From: Micavibrio aeruginosavorus ARL-13
GTDB lineage: Bacteria > Pseudomonadota > Alphaproteobacteria > Micavibrionales > Micavibrionaceae
Length of the DNA stretch: 64,000 bases
Reading direction: 5' to 3'
Assembly (NCBI RefSeq): GCF_000226315.1
Contig: NC_016026.1
Location: 1,860,001 to 1,924,000, forward strand
Part shown: positions 1 through 9,020 of the stretch, one piece after another
Layout: every line of letters starts with the position of its first letter
Position numbering within the stretch: the first letter of the stretch is position 1
Notes under the pieces: generated by a model
Database searches by the model: none
Told to the model about the DNA's origin: nothing
Seen by the model: the letters and a program-made list of their open reading frames with translations, nothing else
Position numbers and translations under genes: made by a program

Positions 1-907
1 CCGCCAAAAACAGCAGGGTAAACGGCAAATCAACCAGCGTCGTCAGCGTTGCCGATGTCATAAATTCACGCACAGAATCAAATTCACGCAGCATGTTGGC
101 AAACGCCCCACCCGACGGCGGACGGGCCGAGAGTTTCATATCCAGCAATTGCCCATAAATACGCCGCGCCGCCACCACATCAATTTTACGCCCGGCAAAA
201 TCAATGAAGTACCCGCGCAAGGTCCGCATCAGAAAGTCAAAGCCAAAAATGGTCAGCGCCCCGATCCCCAAAACCCATCCGGTTTCCACCGCCGCATTGG
301 GAATAACACGGTCATACACCGTCATGATGAAAATCGGGCTGGTCAGCGCGAACATATTGATCATCACGGCGGCCAAACCGACCTGTCCGTAAATTGCGCT
401 GTTATTCAAAAACGGGCCCCAAAACCAGTGACGGTCGGTATCCTGTAAATGCGGGGCCTGTGGGTCATGAAATTCCGCATTCGGATGAATGTAAATTGCA
501 TACCCGCCGTAATTTTTATCCAGCGTATCAATCGCCACATCTTTTTCCGCCCCGGTTTCGGGCAGGAAGACGCGCGCCGTATTTTTATCACTCTCCAGCG
601 CCAGCAAAACACACGCCCCGCCCCCCTGCATCACCAGGACAACCGGCAAGGCATAGGACGAAATATGCGTCACAGTTTTGCGTTTAACGATGCTGGTTTT
701 CAGGCCAATACGCCCCGCAGCTTCGCAAAATAAATTCGGTCCCATGCCACGTTCATCATAGGGCATCCCGGCATGCAGGGCCTCAGCGGAACGGGCATGA
801 CCGAAATGCCCGGTCAGGAAGACCAGACAATTCAGCAACGGGTCAACCGATTGCGCCGCAGGAATTACAGGAGTCTGTATCGACGAATCCACGGGTGCGT
901 CATTCAT
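1..907 (-). CDS. Type I secretion ABC transporter (LapB-like), C-terminus outside window
   Basis: Reading leftward from an ATG at 907, the frame is open to the window edge (about 302 residues). It looks like the N-terminal half of a type I secretion inner-membrane ABC exporter. Residues 1-130 resemble a C39-peptidase-like domain without the catalytic cysteine motif. The transmembrane part follows, with hydrophobic helices and the family-typical stretch TSPIFIMTVYDRVIPN. The ATPase domain lies beyond the edge. The start overlaps the end of the TolC-type gene by 8 bp, so the two are probably one operon and form the inner- and outer-membrane parts of one exporter. The membrane-fusion protein and the substrate are not visible here. 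The family call is from motif recognition only. Confidence 0.85.
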   Translation of the reverse strand, partial: MNDAPVDSSIQTPVIPAAQSVDPLLNCLVFLTGHFGHARSAEALHAGMPYDERGMGPNLFCEAAGRIGLKTSIVKRKTVTHISSYALPVVLVMQGGGACVLLALESDKNTARVFLPETGAEKDVAIDTLDKNYGGYAIYIHPNAEFHDPQAPHLQDTDRHWFWGPFLNNSAIYGQVGLAAVMINMFALTSPIFIMTVYDRVIPNAAVETGWVLGIGALTIFGFDFLMRTLRGYFIDFAGRKIDVVAARRIYGQLLDMKLSARPPSGGAFANMLREFDSVREFMTSATLTTLVDLPFTLLFLA

Positions 908-2336
908 GCGCCGCGCCCGACTTCGCTTGATCTGCCATTTGAGCCTCTGCACGCGCCTCGTCCTGCGCGTTTTCGTGAGCGGATACGATGCTCATCACAT
1001 CCTGCAGATACCCCATATGGGCCAGTACGGCATATTGCGCAGCCAAATGGCGGTAATCGGCATTCACCACACCCAGACGGGCATTGAAATTGTTGTTTTC
1101 CGCCTGTAACAGATTCAGCAACGTGACCTTCGCCGCCTCGAACTGCTTTTCGTAGGTGGTCAATAAATCCTTGGTCACGCCGACACGATCGCGGCCATTG
1201 TCCAGACGGTCCTTGGCGGCCTGCATCTCGGCATAAGACGTGCGGATCTGACGCTCGATATTGCGGCTGATTTCATCGCGGCGCGCCTGGCTTTCGGCAT
1301 AACGACTGGTCGCTTTACGAATGCGGGCCAATTCCGCCCCGCCCGTCGAAAATGTCCAATCCATCCGCACGACGGCTTTGGCATCAACCACTTCGCCGCC
1401 GATAATATCGGCTTGATCTTTTTTCAGATAGGACAGTTCACCACTGAAATCCGGGTACAGGGCCCCTTTTTCCGCATCCGCATCACGCGCGAACGCTTCC
1501 TTTGTTTCATCGGCAACGCGCAAGGCCGGATGTTCCTGCAACGCCATGGCAACGGCCTCATCCACGCTGGCCAAAACCGCACCAGATGGCAAATCCGGAC
1601 GGACCAGCGGATCGGTCGGCACCTGCCCCACGACTTCGCGGTATTCGGCAACGGCCTTGGCGAACTCACCTTCGATATCGGCCTGTGTGCTGTCCAGCTG
1701 AATTTGAATGTCGTGCGCCTGCACCGCCATGGATTCATCGGCAGCCCCTTGCTCCACCATGGAATCAATACGGGTGCGGTAATCGGCAATCAGCTTGTTA
1801 TGATCGGTGATCATGGTTACGGCTTCTTTGGTCCGCAACACATCGAGATAGGCCAGCACAACACGCAAGCCCAGATTTTCCCGTACATCGGCAACATTGC
1901 TTCCAGCAGACCGCACACGCGCATCGGCGGCCCCAACGCGATTGACCGTTTCCAACCCGTCCCAGATTGTCTGGCGCACGGCGACGCTGCCTTCATACAG
2001 CCAGGAATAGCCCGCTCCCCGCTCGACGGTCAGACCGCGGCTGGTGCTGTTGTCACCATAAATCCGGCCCATGGATCCACTGGCGTTCAGCTCGGGGAAG
2101 TAACCGGAGCGCTGTTCCTGTTTTTCTTCGGCGTAGTAATCCCGGCTTTTCATTGCTGCCTGCACTGTGGGGTGCGCGTTCAGGGCCGACACCATCGCCT
2201 CTTGCAATGTTTCTGCCCGCGCGCCCGTCGCAAGACCAAAAACCGATACCCCCGCAAGAACAGCAAAGGTTGCCGTACGCGCCAACAAGAAGGCCCGCGG
2301 AGAGAAAGCCGGAAAAAATTTCAATGACATGGACAT
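900..2336 (-). CDS. TolC-family outer-membrane channel of type I secretion
   Basis: About 478 residues from the ATG at 2336. That start puts a signal peptide at the N-terminus (MSMSLKFFPAF, a hydrophobic run, then ATGARA before the mature ETLQEAM). The open frame extends upstream to 2480, but the extra 48 residues look non-coding. The mature protein has the duplicated alpha-helical repeats of TolC/AggA proteins, starting with the typical LQEAMVSALNAHPTVQAA and including coiled-coil stretches around the YRTRIDSMVEQG and YEKQFEAAKVTLLNLLQAEN segments. It would form the outer-membrane and periplasmic tunnel for the exporter encoded just downstream. No strong Shine-Dalgarno is visible at the chosen start. 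Confidence 0.85.
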   Translation of the reverse strand: MSMSLKFFPAFSPRAFLLARTATFAVLAGVSVFGLATGARAETLQEAMVSALNAHPTVQAAMKSRDYYAEEKQEQRSGYFPELNASGSMGRIYGDNSTSRGLTVERGAGYSWLYEGSVAVRQTIWDGLETVNRVGAADARVRSAGSNVADVRENLGLRVVLAYLDVLRTKEAVTMITDHNKLIADYRTRIDSMVEQGAADESMAVQAHDIQIQLDSTQADIEGEFAKAVAEYREVVGQVPTDPLVRPDLPSGAVLASVDEAVAMALQEHPALRVADETKEAFARDADAEKGALYPDFSGELSYLKKDQADIIGGEVVDAKAVVRMDWTFSTGGAELARIRKATSRYAESQARRDEISRNIERQIRTSYAEMQAAKDRLDNGRDRVGVTKDLLTTYEKQFEAAKVTLLNLLQAENNNFNARLGVVNADYRHLAAQYAVLAHMGYLQDVMSIVSAHENAQDEARAEAQMADQAKSGAAHE

Positions 2337-2657
2337 ACAGGGGCGCGTTCGTTTTATAAGAACAAAGAATAGCCCCTTGAATCTAAACAAAAACGACACA
2401 ACAGGCAAGGCCGCAGACCAAGATGGAGACCAATTGCACCGCTCGCGTGCGGTGCGCCATGGATACCCGTGCAAGAACACCGCTATTCCCGGGGGTCAGG
2501 CTTCACAAAAAGCGCCATATCTGCCATGGTTTTATCGCGCGATTACGCGCAGAGAATCAGGCGAAAAACAAAATACCATAATGATTTTTCAGAACACCGA
2601 TTCTTTTCAAGCAGACCTCCGGCCCCATGGCCGGAATTATCAAGGGATTCTACGACC
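2337..2657. promoter_or_regulatory. Divergent intergenic region between tolC-like gene and pntAA
   Basis: This 321-bp region without a gene must hold the promoters of both divergent operons. It carries GANTC motifs at 2379, 2554, 2599 and 2646, and a fifth at 2660 just inside pntAA; this is more than the roughly one expected by chance. A 7-bp perfect inverted repeat (TCCGGCC, loop CCAT, GGCCGGA) at 2618-2635 lies 22 bases before the pntAA start and could form a small leader hairpin. I could not assign -35/-10 elements with confidence. Confidence 0.4.
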
Positions 2658-3839
2658 GTGAGTCTGACCATCTTCATTCCCAAAGAAACCGCCCAAGCCG
2701 AACGCCGCGTTGCCGCCACGCCGGAGACCGTCAAAAAACTAATCGCGCAAGGGTGCGCGGTCCGCGTTGAAAAAGGGGCCGGTGTTGAATCATCCATCCC
2801 CGATGCGCTGTACACGGATGCGGGCGCAACCATTATCGACACCGCCGCTGATGGATTTTCCCAAGCCGACATCGTCCTGAAGGTACAGGCCCCGACCGAC
2901 GACGAGGCCGCAAAAATGAAAAAGGGTGCGTTGCTGGCCTGCATCATGGCCCCGTACCAGAATGCAAACCTGATTGCCGCACTGGCCAAACAGGGCGTCG
3001 ATGTCTTTTCGATGGAGCTGGTCCCGCGTATCACCCGGGCGCAAGCGATGGACGTTTTGTCGTCCCAATCGAACCTGGCGGGGTATAAGGCCGTTCTGGA
3101 TGCTACCGAACATTTCAACCGCGCCTTCCCCATGATGATGACCGCTGCGGGCACCGTGCCCCCGGCCCGCGTCTTTATTATGGGCGTTGGCGTTGCCGGG
3201 TTGCAGGCGATTGCCACCGCCAAACGTCTGGGCGCCATCGTATCCGCCACCGACGTGCGTGCGGCGACGAAGGAACAGGTGCAATCGCTCGGCGCATCCT
3301 TCGTGATGGTTGAAGATGACGAATCCAAAGCCGCCGAAACCGCCGGCGGATACGCCAAAGAAATGTCCGATGCGTACAAGGCGAAACAAGCGGCCCTGAT
3401 CGCCGAAACAATCGCGAAGCAGGACATTGTGATTACCACCGCGCTGATCCCTGGCCGCAAAGCCCCAACACTGGTCACCGCCGCCATGGTGAAAACCATG
3501 AAACCGGGATCGGTGATTGTTGATCTGGCCGTGGAGCAAGGCGGAAACTGCGAACTGTCGAAAGTCGGCGAAGTGGTCGACGTTGATGGCGTGAAAATTA
3601 TTGGCCACCGCAACGTGCCCAGCCGCCTGTCCGCCAATGCTTCGGCCCTGTATGCGAAAAACCTGCTGAACCTGCTCGGCCTTGTCTTGAATAAAGACGG
3701 CGCGAAGGACATTCCGTGGGATGACGATATTATCAAGGGCGTCGCCCTGACCCGTGACGGTGCACTGATCCACCCGCAATTTGGCGGACCAGCACCAGCA
3801 CCAAAAGAACAACCGACAGAGAAGGCAGCCGCACAATGA
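2658..3839 (+). CDS. pntAA: NAD(P) transhydrogenase subunit alpha, part 1 (NAD-binding)
   Basis: 393 residues from a GTG at 2658, preceded by AAGGGA about 10 bases upstream. The open frame continues further upstream but that part looks non-coding. The protein begins [24 protein letters not shown], the conserved start of the alanine dehydrogenase/transhydrogenase family, and has the Rossmann motif [18 protein letters not shown]. It is the soluble NAD(H)-binding domain dI of the proton-translocating transhydrogenase, which couples hydride transfer from NADH to NADP+ to the proton gradient. Its stop overlaps the start of the next subunit (ATGA at 3836-3839). The split alpha subunit is the usual alphaproteobacterial form. 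Confidence 0.95.
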   Translation: MSLTIFIPKETAQAERRVAATPETVKKLIAQGCAVRVEKGAGVESSIPDALYTDAGATIIDTAADGFSQADIVLKVQAPTDDEAAKMKKGALLACIMAPYQNANLIAALAKQGVDVFSMELVPRITRAQAMDVLSSQSNLAGYKAVLDATEHFNRAFPMMMTAAGTVPPARVFIMGVGVAGLQAIATAKRLGAIVSATDVRAATKEQVQSLGASFVMVEDDESKAAETAGGYAKEMSDAYKAKQAALIAETIAKQDIVITTALIPGRKAPTLVTAAMVKTMKPGSVIVDLAVEQGGNCELSKVGEVVDVDGVKIIGHRNVPSRLSANASALYAKNLLNLLGLVLNKDGAKDIPWDDDIIKGVALTRDGALIHPQFGGPAPAPKEQPTEKAAAQ

Positions 3840-4261
3840 CCAGCGAAACCCAAACTGACATCAGCACCAGTGCCGTCGATCTGGCCAACGCCGCCCGCGC
3901 ACTGGCCGATCAGGCCGCCACACTGGCCATGCAGGCCGGACAAAGTATTTCCGACAGCGGCGCAGCCCATGGCGGTGATGCGTTTCTGGTCACCGGGCTG
4001 ACCGTGTTCGTTCTCGCCTGCTTCGTCGGATATTACGTGGTGTGGAAGGTGACACCCGCGCTGCACTCGCCATTGATGGGCATTACCAATGCGATTTCAT
4101 CGGTGATCATCGTCGGCGCGTTGATCGCCGCGGGCCCGTCCGATTTTTCGTTTTCAAAAATCCTTGGTTTTCTGGCCGTGATGCTGGCCTCCGTCAACAT
4201 CTTTGGCGGTTTCATCATCACGCGGCGCATGTTGCATATGTTCAAGAAAAAGGGAGCATAA
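3836..4261 (+). CDS. pntAB: NAD(P) transhydrogenase subunit alpha, part 2 (membrane)
   Basis: 141 residues. An Ala-rich N-terminal segment of about 45 residues is followed by the membrane domain of the alpha subunit (dII part) with about three hydrophobic helices. These include [20 protein letters not shown] and the conserved [20 protein letters not shown] loop and helix. It contributes to the proton channel in the inner membrane with PntB. It is translationally coupled to pntAA by an ATGA overlap and ends 3 bases before the next small ORF. Confidence 0.95.
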   Translation: MTSETQTDISTSAVDLANAARALADQAATLAMQAGQSISDSGAAHGGDAFLVTGLTVFVLACFVGYYVVWKVTPALHSPLMGITNAISSVIIVGALIAAGPSDFSFSKILGFLAVMLASVNIFGGFIITRRMLHMFKKKGA

Positions 4262-4264
4262 AAA

Positions 4265-4534
4265 ATGAACATGAAACCGCACCCGTCCAAACCGATGGAC
4301 ATCACCATCGAATATACCGGCCCCATCAACGGCTATGCGTTGTGGGAGAAGAAAAGCTCCCTCAGCAATGCGTTTAACTCCATCTCCGGTATTCTGGCCC
4401 GCCATGGCGCGACCATTTACAAGGATAGCTGGTCCATCCACGACCCGATTGCGGATGGATCTGTGCCGACCGCGAATGTCCGCGCCCTGTTGTTCGAACT
4501 GCGCCCGCTGGGCTTTATCGTCAAACGCGGCTGA
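4265..4534 (+). CDS. Unknown 89-residue protein inside the pnt operon
   Basis: 89 residues, starting 3 bases after the pntAB stop and ending 36 bases before pntB, so almost certainly co-transcribed with the transhydrogenase. The upstream end of pntAB supplies AAAAGGGAG as a ribosome-binding site. I do not recognise the family. The protein is soluble, with no signal peptide or membrane segment. Features include DITIEYTGPINGYALWEKKSS near the N-terminus and a C-terminal ALLFELRPLGFIVKRG. The pattern looks like a small alpha/beta domain. Transhydrogenase operons normally run pntAA-pntAB-pntB without an insert, so it may be an accessory or regulatory factor. That role is inference from position alone. 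Confidence 0.7.
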   Translation: MNMKPHPSKPMDITIEYTGPINGYALWEKKSSLSNAFNSISGILARHGATIYKDSWSIHDPIADGSVPTANVRALLFELRPLGFIVKRG

Positions 4535-4570
4535 TACACACGAAACACCCTGTTTTAGGAATAGATAAAA

Positions 4571-5968
4571 ATGGCCTCGCTTGCCCCCCTCTTCTACCTG
4601 ATCGCGTCCGTCTGCTTCATCATGGCGTTGCGCGGATTATCCAGCCCGGAAAGCGCACGCCGCGGCGTCGTTTACGGCATGGTGGGCATGGCGCTGGCCG
4701 TGGCAACCACATTGATGATGCCGGGCGTGGTCTCTTACTTCTGGATTATCCCGGCGATCGCCATTGGCGGATCCATCGGCACAGGCATCGCCCTAAAAAT
4801 CCAGATGACCGCGTTGCCGCAATTGATGGCGGCGTTCCACTCGCTGGTGGGTCTGGCGGCTGTATTCGTGGCCTCTGCCGCGTTTACAAATCCGGAGGCT
4901 TATAATATCGGCCAATCCGGGGCGATCCGCCTGAACAGCCTGATTGAAATGGCGCTGGGCACGGCGATTGGTGCGGTAACCTTTACCGGGTCCATTATCG
5001 CATGGGGCAAATTACAGGGCACGATTTCCGGCAAGCCGCTGACCTTCCCCGGTCAGCATAAACTGAACGCCTTGCTGGGCTGTTTGTTGCTGTTCTTCAT
5101 TATCATGCTGTGCGCAACGCAAAGCGGCCTCTGGTTTATGGCCATCGTTGTGCTGGCCCTGGCGCTGGGCGTTTTGATGATCGTCCCGATCGGCGGCGCG
5201 GATATGCCGGTGATCGTGTCGATGCTGAACTCCTATTCCGGCTGGGCGGCGGCGGGCATTGGCTTTACCCTGCATAACAACCTGCTGATCATCGTCGGCG
5301 CGCTGGTGGGGGCATCGGGTGCGATCCTGTCTTATATCATGTGCAAGGGCATGAACCGGTCTTTCCTGAACGTTCTGCTGGGCGGCTTTGGCAATGACGC
5401 ATCGGCGTCCGGCGGCCCGGCATCGGATGCGGGTGATCGCCCGGTCAAAATCGGATCCGCCGATGATGCGGCCTATATCATGAAAAACGCCTCCAGCGTG
5501 ATCGTGGTTCCGGGATACGGCATGGCCGTGGCCCAGGCCCAGCACGCGCTGCGCGAAATGGCCGACATTCTGAAGAAAGAAGGCGTCAGCGTAAAATACG
5601 CCATCCACCCCGTTGCGGGCCGCATGCCCGGCCACATGAACGTGTTGCTGGCCGAAGCCAACGTACCGTATGACGAGGTGTTCGAGCTGGAAGACATCAA
5701 TCGCGATTTCGCGCAAACCGACGTCGTCTACGTCATCGGGGCCAACGACATTACAAACCCGGCCGCAAAAACCGACCCGACATCACCGATTTACGGCATG
5801 CCCATTCTGGACGTGGCCAAGGCGAAAACGGTGCTGTTCGTCAAACGCTCCCTCGGTTCCGGTTACGCCGGTGTGGACAACCCGATGTTCTATCAGGACA
5901 ACACCATGATGCTGCTGGGCGATGCCAAGGCCATGACGGAAAGCATTGTGAAGGGGCTGGAAGATTAA
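4571..5968 (+). CDS. pntB: NAD(P) transhydrogenase subunit beta
   Basis: 465 residues, normal length for PntB, with an AGGAAT ribosome-binding site just upstream. The first half is a polytopic membrane domain (about eight to nine helices, including the conserved GGADMPVIVSMLNSYSGWAAA region). The second half is the NADP(H)-binding domain dIII with VIVVPGYGMAVAQAQHALREM, HPVAGRMPGHMNVLLAEA, VIGANDITNPAAKTDP and FVKRSLGSGYAGVDNPMFY, all hallmarks of the family. With PntAA and PntAB it forms the inner-membrane proton-pumping transhydrogenase that supplies NADPH. It is the last gene of the operon; a strong terminator follows within 70 bases. Confidence 0.97.
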   Translation: MASLAPLFYLIASVCFIMALRGLSSPESARRGVVYGMVGMALAVATTLMMPGVVSYFWIIPAIAIGGSIGTGIALKIQMTALPQLMAAFHSLVGLAAVFVASAAFTNPEAYNIGQSGAIRLNSLIEMALGTAIGAVTFTGSIIAWGKLQGTISGKPLTFPGQHKLNALLGCLLLFFIIMLCATQSGLWFMAIVVLALALGVLMIVPIGGADMPVIVSMLNSYSGWAAAGIGFTLHNNLLIIVGALVGASGAILSYIMCKGMNRSFLNVLLGGFGNDASASGGPASDAGDRPVKIGSADDAAYIMKNASSVIVVPGYGMAVAQAQHALREMADILKKEGVSVKYAIHPVAGRMPGHMNVLLAEANVPYDEVFELEDINRDFAQTDVVYVIGANDITNPAAKTDPTSPIYGMPILDVAKAKTVLFVKRSLGSGYAGVDNPMFYQDNTMMLLGDAKAMTESIVKGLED

Positions 5969-5998
5969 GTCCTTATAGAAAAACCACAAAAATACACC

Positions 5999-6036
5999 AA
6001 ATGGGGCGCAAAAATCACATTTTGCGCCCCATTTTT
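5999..6036 (+). terminator. Rho-independent terminator after pnt operon
   Basis: A near-perfect hairpin: 15-bp stem (5999-6013 with 6020-6034, core ATGGGGCGCAAAA against TTTTGCGCCCCAT), 6-base loop, then a short T run. It lies 30 bases after the pntB stop. Confidence 0.85.
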
Positions 6037-6105
6037 GCCCCTTTCGGCCGCGAGAATGAGAGCATAAGGTTTTTAACCGTCGGATCATCAATCGGAGTGG
6101 GATCA

Positions 6106-6489
6106 ATGAAAAATATCAAATTATACGTTCTGGGTACTGTTCTGGTCAGCGCACTGAGTGTGCCTGTGTCTGTGCGCGCCGAAAATGTCGCGGACAACGC
6201 CGCCAATGATGCGATGAAACGCCCGCCTGCTGGCGAACGCATGATCGAAGCCCTGGACACCGATAAATCCGGCGATGTGTCGCTGGAAGAATTTCAGGCC
6301 AAGCACGCTGAACAATTCAAAACCATGGACGCCAACAATGATGGCAAATTGACCAAGGATGAGATTGGCAAAGCCCACGAGCAGCGCAAAGCCAAGATGA
6401 AAGAGCGCATGCACGAAAAGCGCGAGCAGATGAAAGAGAAAGCAGCGAAAGAAGCGGCCCCGGCAGAAGAAGCGCCGAAAGCCGAGTAA
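6106..6489 (+). CDS. Secreted EF-hand calcium-binding protein
   Basis: 127 residues from the ATG at 6106, preceded by a purine-rich GGAGTGGGA. Residues 1-25 form a signal peptide ending VSVRA before ENVADN. Two canonical 12-residue EF-hand loops follow: DTDKSGDVSLEE and DANNDGKLTKDE, with acidic residues at positions 1, 3, 5 and 12. The C-terminal 45 residues are a highly charged Lys/Glu/Ala helix. It is probably a periplasmic Ca2+-binding protein; its target is unknown. It is monocistronic, with terminators on both sides. Confidence 0.85.
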   Translation: MKNIKLYVLGTVLVSALSVPVSVRAENVADNAANDAMKRPPAGERMIEALDTDKSGDVSLEEFQAKHAEQFKTMDANNDGKLTKDEIGKAHEQRKAKMKERMHEKREQMKEKAAKEAAPAEEAPKAE

Positions 6490-6789
6490 GCACAAACCGT
6501 TCCCCGCACGGATTTGTTTTTGGGTCTGTTCCTCCTCCCCCGTTGGTGGCCCTGTCACAAAACAATCCGTGAACCCGAACCCCGGATCAGTGTCCCCCCT
6601 GATCCGGGGGTTTTTTTAATACGGACTTCGCACCGCAAAACCCCGAAAACTTGACAATTTCGCCTATTTTCATAACAATGAAACCAAGTTTTAAGGCCCG
6701 CCCTGCTAAAACAAGGGCATCACAAAAAAACAGGCCATAAACAGGGATTAACCCGGACAGAGTCACCGGGTTCTGCGTGGGGGAAATAT
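6490..6789. other. Intergenic region: terminator plus hydrolase promoter region
   Basis: These 300 bp contain the terminator of the EF-hand gene (6578-6617) and then about 170 bp of relatively AT-rich leader before the first hydrolase. No reading frame with coding character was seen on either strand. A GGGGGA ribosome-binding site lies just before the hydrolase start. No promoter elements could be assigned with confidence. Confidence 0.5.
6578..6617 (+). terminator. Rho-independent terminator after EF-hand gene
   Basis: An 11-bp stem CCCCGGATCAG (6580-6590) pairs with CTGATCCGGGG (6599-6609) around a C-rich loop, followed by a run of seven T. Confidence 0.9.
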
Positions 6790-7884
6790 ATGCCGGCAAT
6801 CCGGAGTCTGACCGACAGTTTCAATCGCGTAAGCATGCCGCCCGAGGGCTGGCACGAAGCCATGTTCGTCAACGCGGACAATCAGCGCATTCGTTATGCA
6901 CAAATCCCCGCCCATACGGCCCCCGGTGAATCGCCACGCGGTACCGTCGTGTTGACACATGGCTATGGTGAGTTTGTTGATCTGTATTACGAAGCGATCA
7001 AGGAATATCAGGCGCAGGGGTTCAATGTCTGGGCCATGGATTGGCAGGGCTTTGGCGGATCCGACCGCGACAATCCCGACAAACCGCATCTGGTCGACGC
7101 ACAGGGCATGAATCAACACGTGCGCGATCTGAACCAATTTGTTCGTAACGTTGTCCAGCACGATAAAAATACACCCCTGATCATGTCGACCCATTCCATG
7201 GGCGGGCACCCCGGCATGCTGTATCTGCAACGCCATCCCGGCGTTTTTGACGCCGCAGTGATGAGCGCGCCGATGTTTGACATTCACCGCCTGGGAGCCG
7301 GGCCATGGGCGCGCCCGCTGGTACACGCGATTTTTAACGCCGCATCCCATATCGGTTTACAAGATCGCCCCGTCCCCGCATTGGAAGGCGTTTTGGCCAA
7401 AGTCGGGCAATGGCGTGAGGAAGATGGGCGCCGCACCGTCGGCATGCACAATTTGCGCGAAGTGTGGAGCAACGCCGTGCGGGCCAATGCCCCGGAACAC
7501 AATATCGCACGCCCCAGTTTTGGATGGATCAATTCCGTTTATGACACCGTGAAGGAATTGAATGACCCCACAAATTTGCGCAAGGTCACCATTCCCGTCC
7601 TGATCGGCAGCGCCGGGCACGAAACGCTGGTTGATAATGGGGCACATGCCCGTGCGGCGGCAGCCCTGCCCAACGCAAAGCACATCACCCTGCCCACGGC
7701 GGGACACAGCCTGTGGCTTCAGGATGAGCCGAATTATACCCGTTGGGCATCCAGCGTGAATGGATTCCTGGAGGCGACCGTGCATGATTTTTACAATCGC
7801 CGCAACGCACCAACGCCCGCGCCGCCCCCAGATCCGGCCCAGATCGTGACACGGGCCCCGCAAGCCGCGCCAAACGCCGCATAA
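6790..7884 (+). CDS. Alpha/beta hydrolase (S33 / monoacylglycerol-lipase-like), copy 1
   Basis: 364 residues with a GGGGGA ribosome-binding site. It is an alpha/beta-hydrolase of the serine aminopeptidase/lysophospholipase type. The oxyanion region is VLTHGYGEFVDLYYE, the nucleophile elbow is STHSMGG (catalytic Ser), and a late catalytic His sits in LPTAGHSLWLQDE. The probable acid residue is in the strand IPVLIGSAGHETLVDN. No signal peptide is present; the C-terminal 35 residues are Pro/Ala-rich. A paralogue follows 101 bases downstream on the same strand. The substrate cannot be told; lipid ester hydrolysis (monoglyceride or lysophospholipid) is the commonest activity in this family. Confidence 0.85.
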   Translation: MPAIRSLTDSFNRVSMPPEGWHEAMFVNADNQRIRYAQIPAHTAPGESPRGTVVLTHGYGEFVDLYYEAIKEYQAQGFNVWAMDWQGFGGSDRDNPDKPHLVDAQGMNQHVRDLNQFVRNVVQHDKNTPLIMSTHSMGGHPGMLYLQRHPGVFDAAVMSAPMFDIHRLGAGPWARPLVHAIFNAASHIGLQDRPVPALEGVLAKVGQWREEDGRRTVGMHNLREVWSNAVRANAPEHNIARPSFGWINSVYDTVKELNDPTNLRKVTIPVLIGSAGHETLVDNGAHARAAAALPNAKHITLPTAGHSLWLQDEPNYTRWASSVNGFLEATVHDFYNRRNAPTPAPPPDPAQIVTRAPQAAPNAA

Positions 7885-7985
7885 AAGACCATAAAAACCA
7901 GGGAGACGGGGCCTTCCTCCTTGCATAAGGGACAGGGCCGATTTACCCTTCTGAGTTGTCACATTTTGGGCCTTAGCATCAGACC

Positions 7986-8990
7986 ATGGACCGTAAAACA
8001 GATCATCCCGATCTTAATCCCCGCTTCCTGCAACCCGATGGGTGGCGGTGGCATAATTTTACGAATCCGCAAGGCCGCACCCTGCGCTTTGGCACGGTCA
8101 GCCCGCGTGACAAAATTCCGGATGCGGTCGTCGTCTGCCTGCCTGGCTTATCCGAATTTGGTGAGAAATATTTTGAACTGGCCCACGACATGCTGGACCG
8201 CAATCTGGCCTTCTGGGTTCTGGATTGGCAGGGGCAGGGAAAATCCCACCGCCATCTAAACAATAAACACCGTCGCTACTCCACCGGCTTTGACGATGAT
8301 GTCGCCGATTTGCATTTCTTCCTGAACGAGTACGTGAAACACGCCGCGGTTCAGCCGGACGTGGGCCGCATTCCGCTGGTCATGCTCGCCCATTCTATGG
8401 GCGGGAATATCGGCCTGCGCTATCTGTCACATCATCAGGATATGTTTGCCTGTGCCGCGTTTTCGGCCCCGATGCTGGGGATACAGGCCCTGAACATCAT
8501 GCCACAGCGCGTGCACCTGCTGCTGACGGGATTGTTTAATGAAATTGCCGGGACACAGTATGTTTTCGGCGGTAAAGACTGGTCCCCGGTCGAACGCGAT
8601 GACCCGAAACGCAACATTTTTTCATCCCACCCGGGCCGAGCCGCCATTCACAACGCATGGAGCCGGTTTGACCCCGCGTTACAGGTTGGAAACGTCACGT
8701 TCCGTTGGTTGTATGAAGCGGCCCGGTCCTGTGCCCTGCTGCAACAGAAAAACATCCTGGAAGATATTCATACGCCCTGTTTCCTGGCCTGCGCCCAAAA
8801 TGAAAAACTGGTCGACAACCGCGCCACACACAAGGCCGCCGCACGCATGCCCCATGCAAAGGTGATGGATCTGCAGGAATCTTTGCATGAAATCCTGATG
8901 GAACGCGACCCGATCCGGAATGCCTTCCTCAACGGTTTTGACGAATTATTACAGCACAACAAAATCCGTACACAACGCACGCCCTTTTAA
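7986..8990 (+). CDS. Alpha/beta hydrolase (S33-like), copy 2
   Basis: 334 residues, a diverged paralogue of the preceding gene. It shares VVCLPGLSEFGEKYFELAHDML, the strand FWVLDWQGQGKSHR and the nucleophile elbow LAHSMGGNIGLRYL. An acid-residue strand follows, PCFLACAQNEKLVDN. Where copy 1 has a GHSLW-type histidine motif, this one has LQESLHEILMERD, so the catalytic His is probably in ESLHEIL. No signal peptide. The ATG at 7986 has no clear ribosome-binding site. Tandem duplication with divergence suggests two related substrates. Confidence 0.82.
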   Translation: MDRKTDHPDLNPRFLQPDGWRWHNFTNPQGRTLRFGTVSPRDKIPDAVVVCLPGLSEFGEKYFELAHDMLDRNLAFWVLDWQGQGKSHRHLNNKHRRYSTGFDDDVADLHFFLNEYVKHAAVQPDVGRIPLVMLAHSMGGNIGLRYLSHHQDMFACAAFSAPMLGIQALNIMPQRVHLLLTGLFNEIAGTQYVFGGKDWSPVERDDPKRNIFSSHPGRAAIHNAWSRFDPALQVGNVTFRWLYEAARSCALLQQKNILEDIHTPCFLACAQNEKLVDNRATHKAAARMPHAKVMDLQESLHEILMERDPIRNAFLNGFDELLQHNKIRTQRTPF

Positions 8991-9020
8991 AAACAAGAAG
9001 AACAATAAATGGAGTCAACC

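Noticed and set aside
1413-2327. Long antisense open frame opposite the TolC-type gene
   Set aside because: Shadow of a high-GC coding region; no recognisable motifs.
2543-4066. Long antisense open frame opposite pntAA
   Set aside because: It lies entirely opposite a strongly conserved coding region; composition follows the real gene's codon bias, and no family motifs or start signals are seen.
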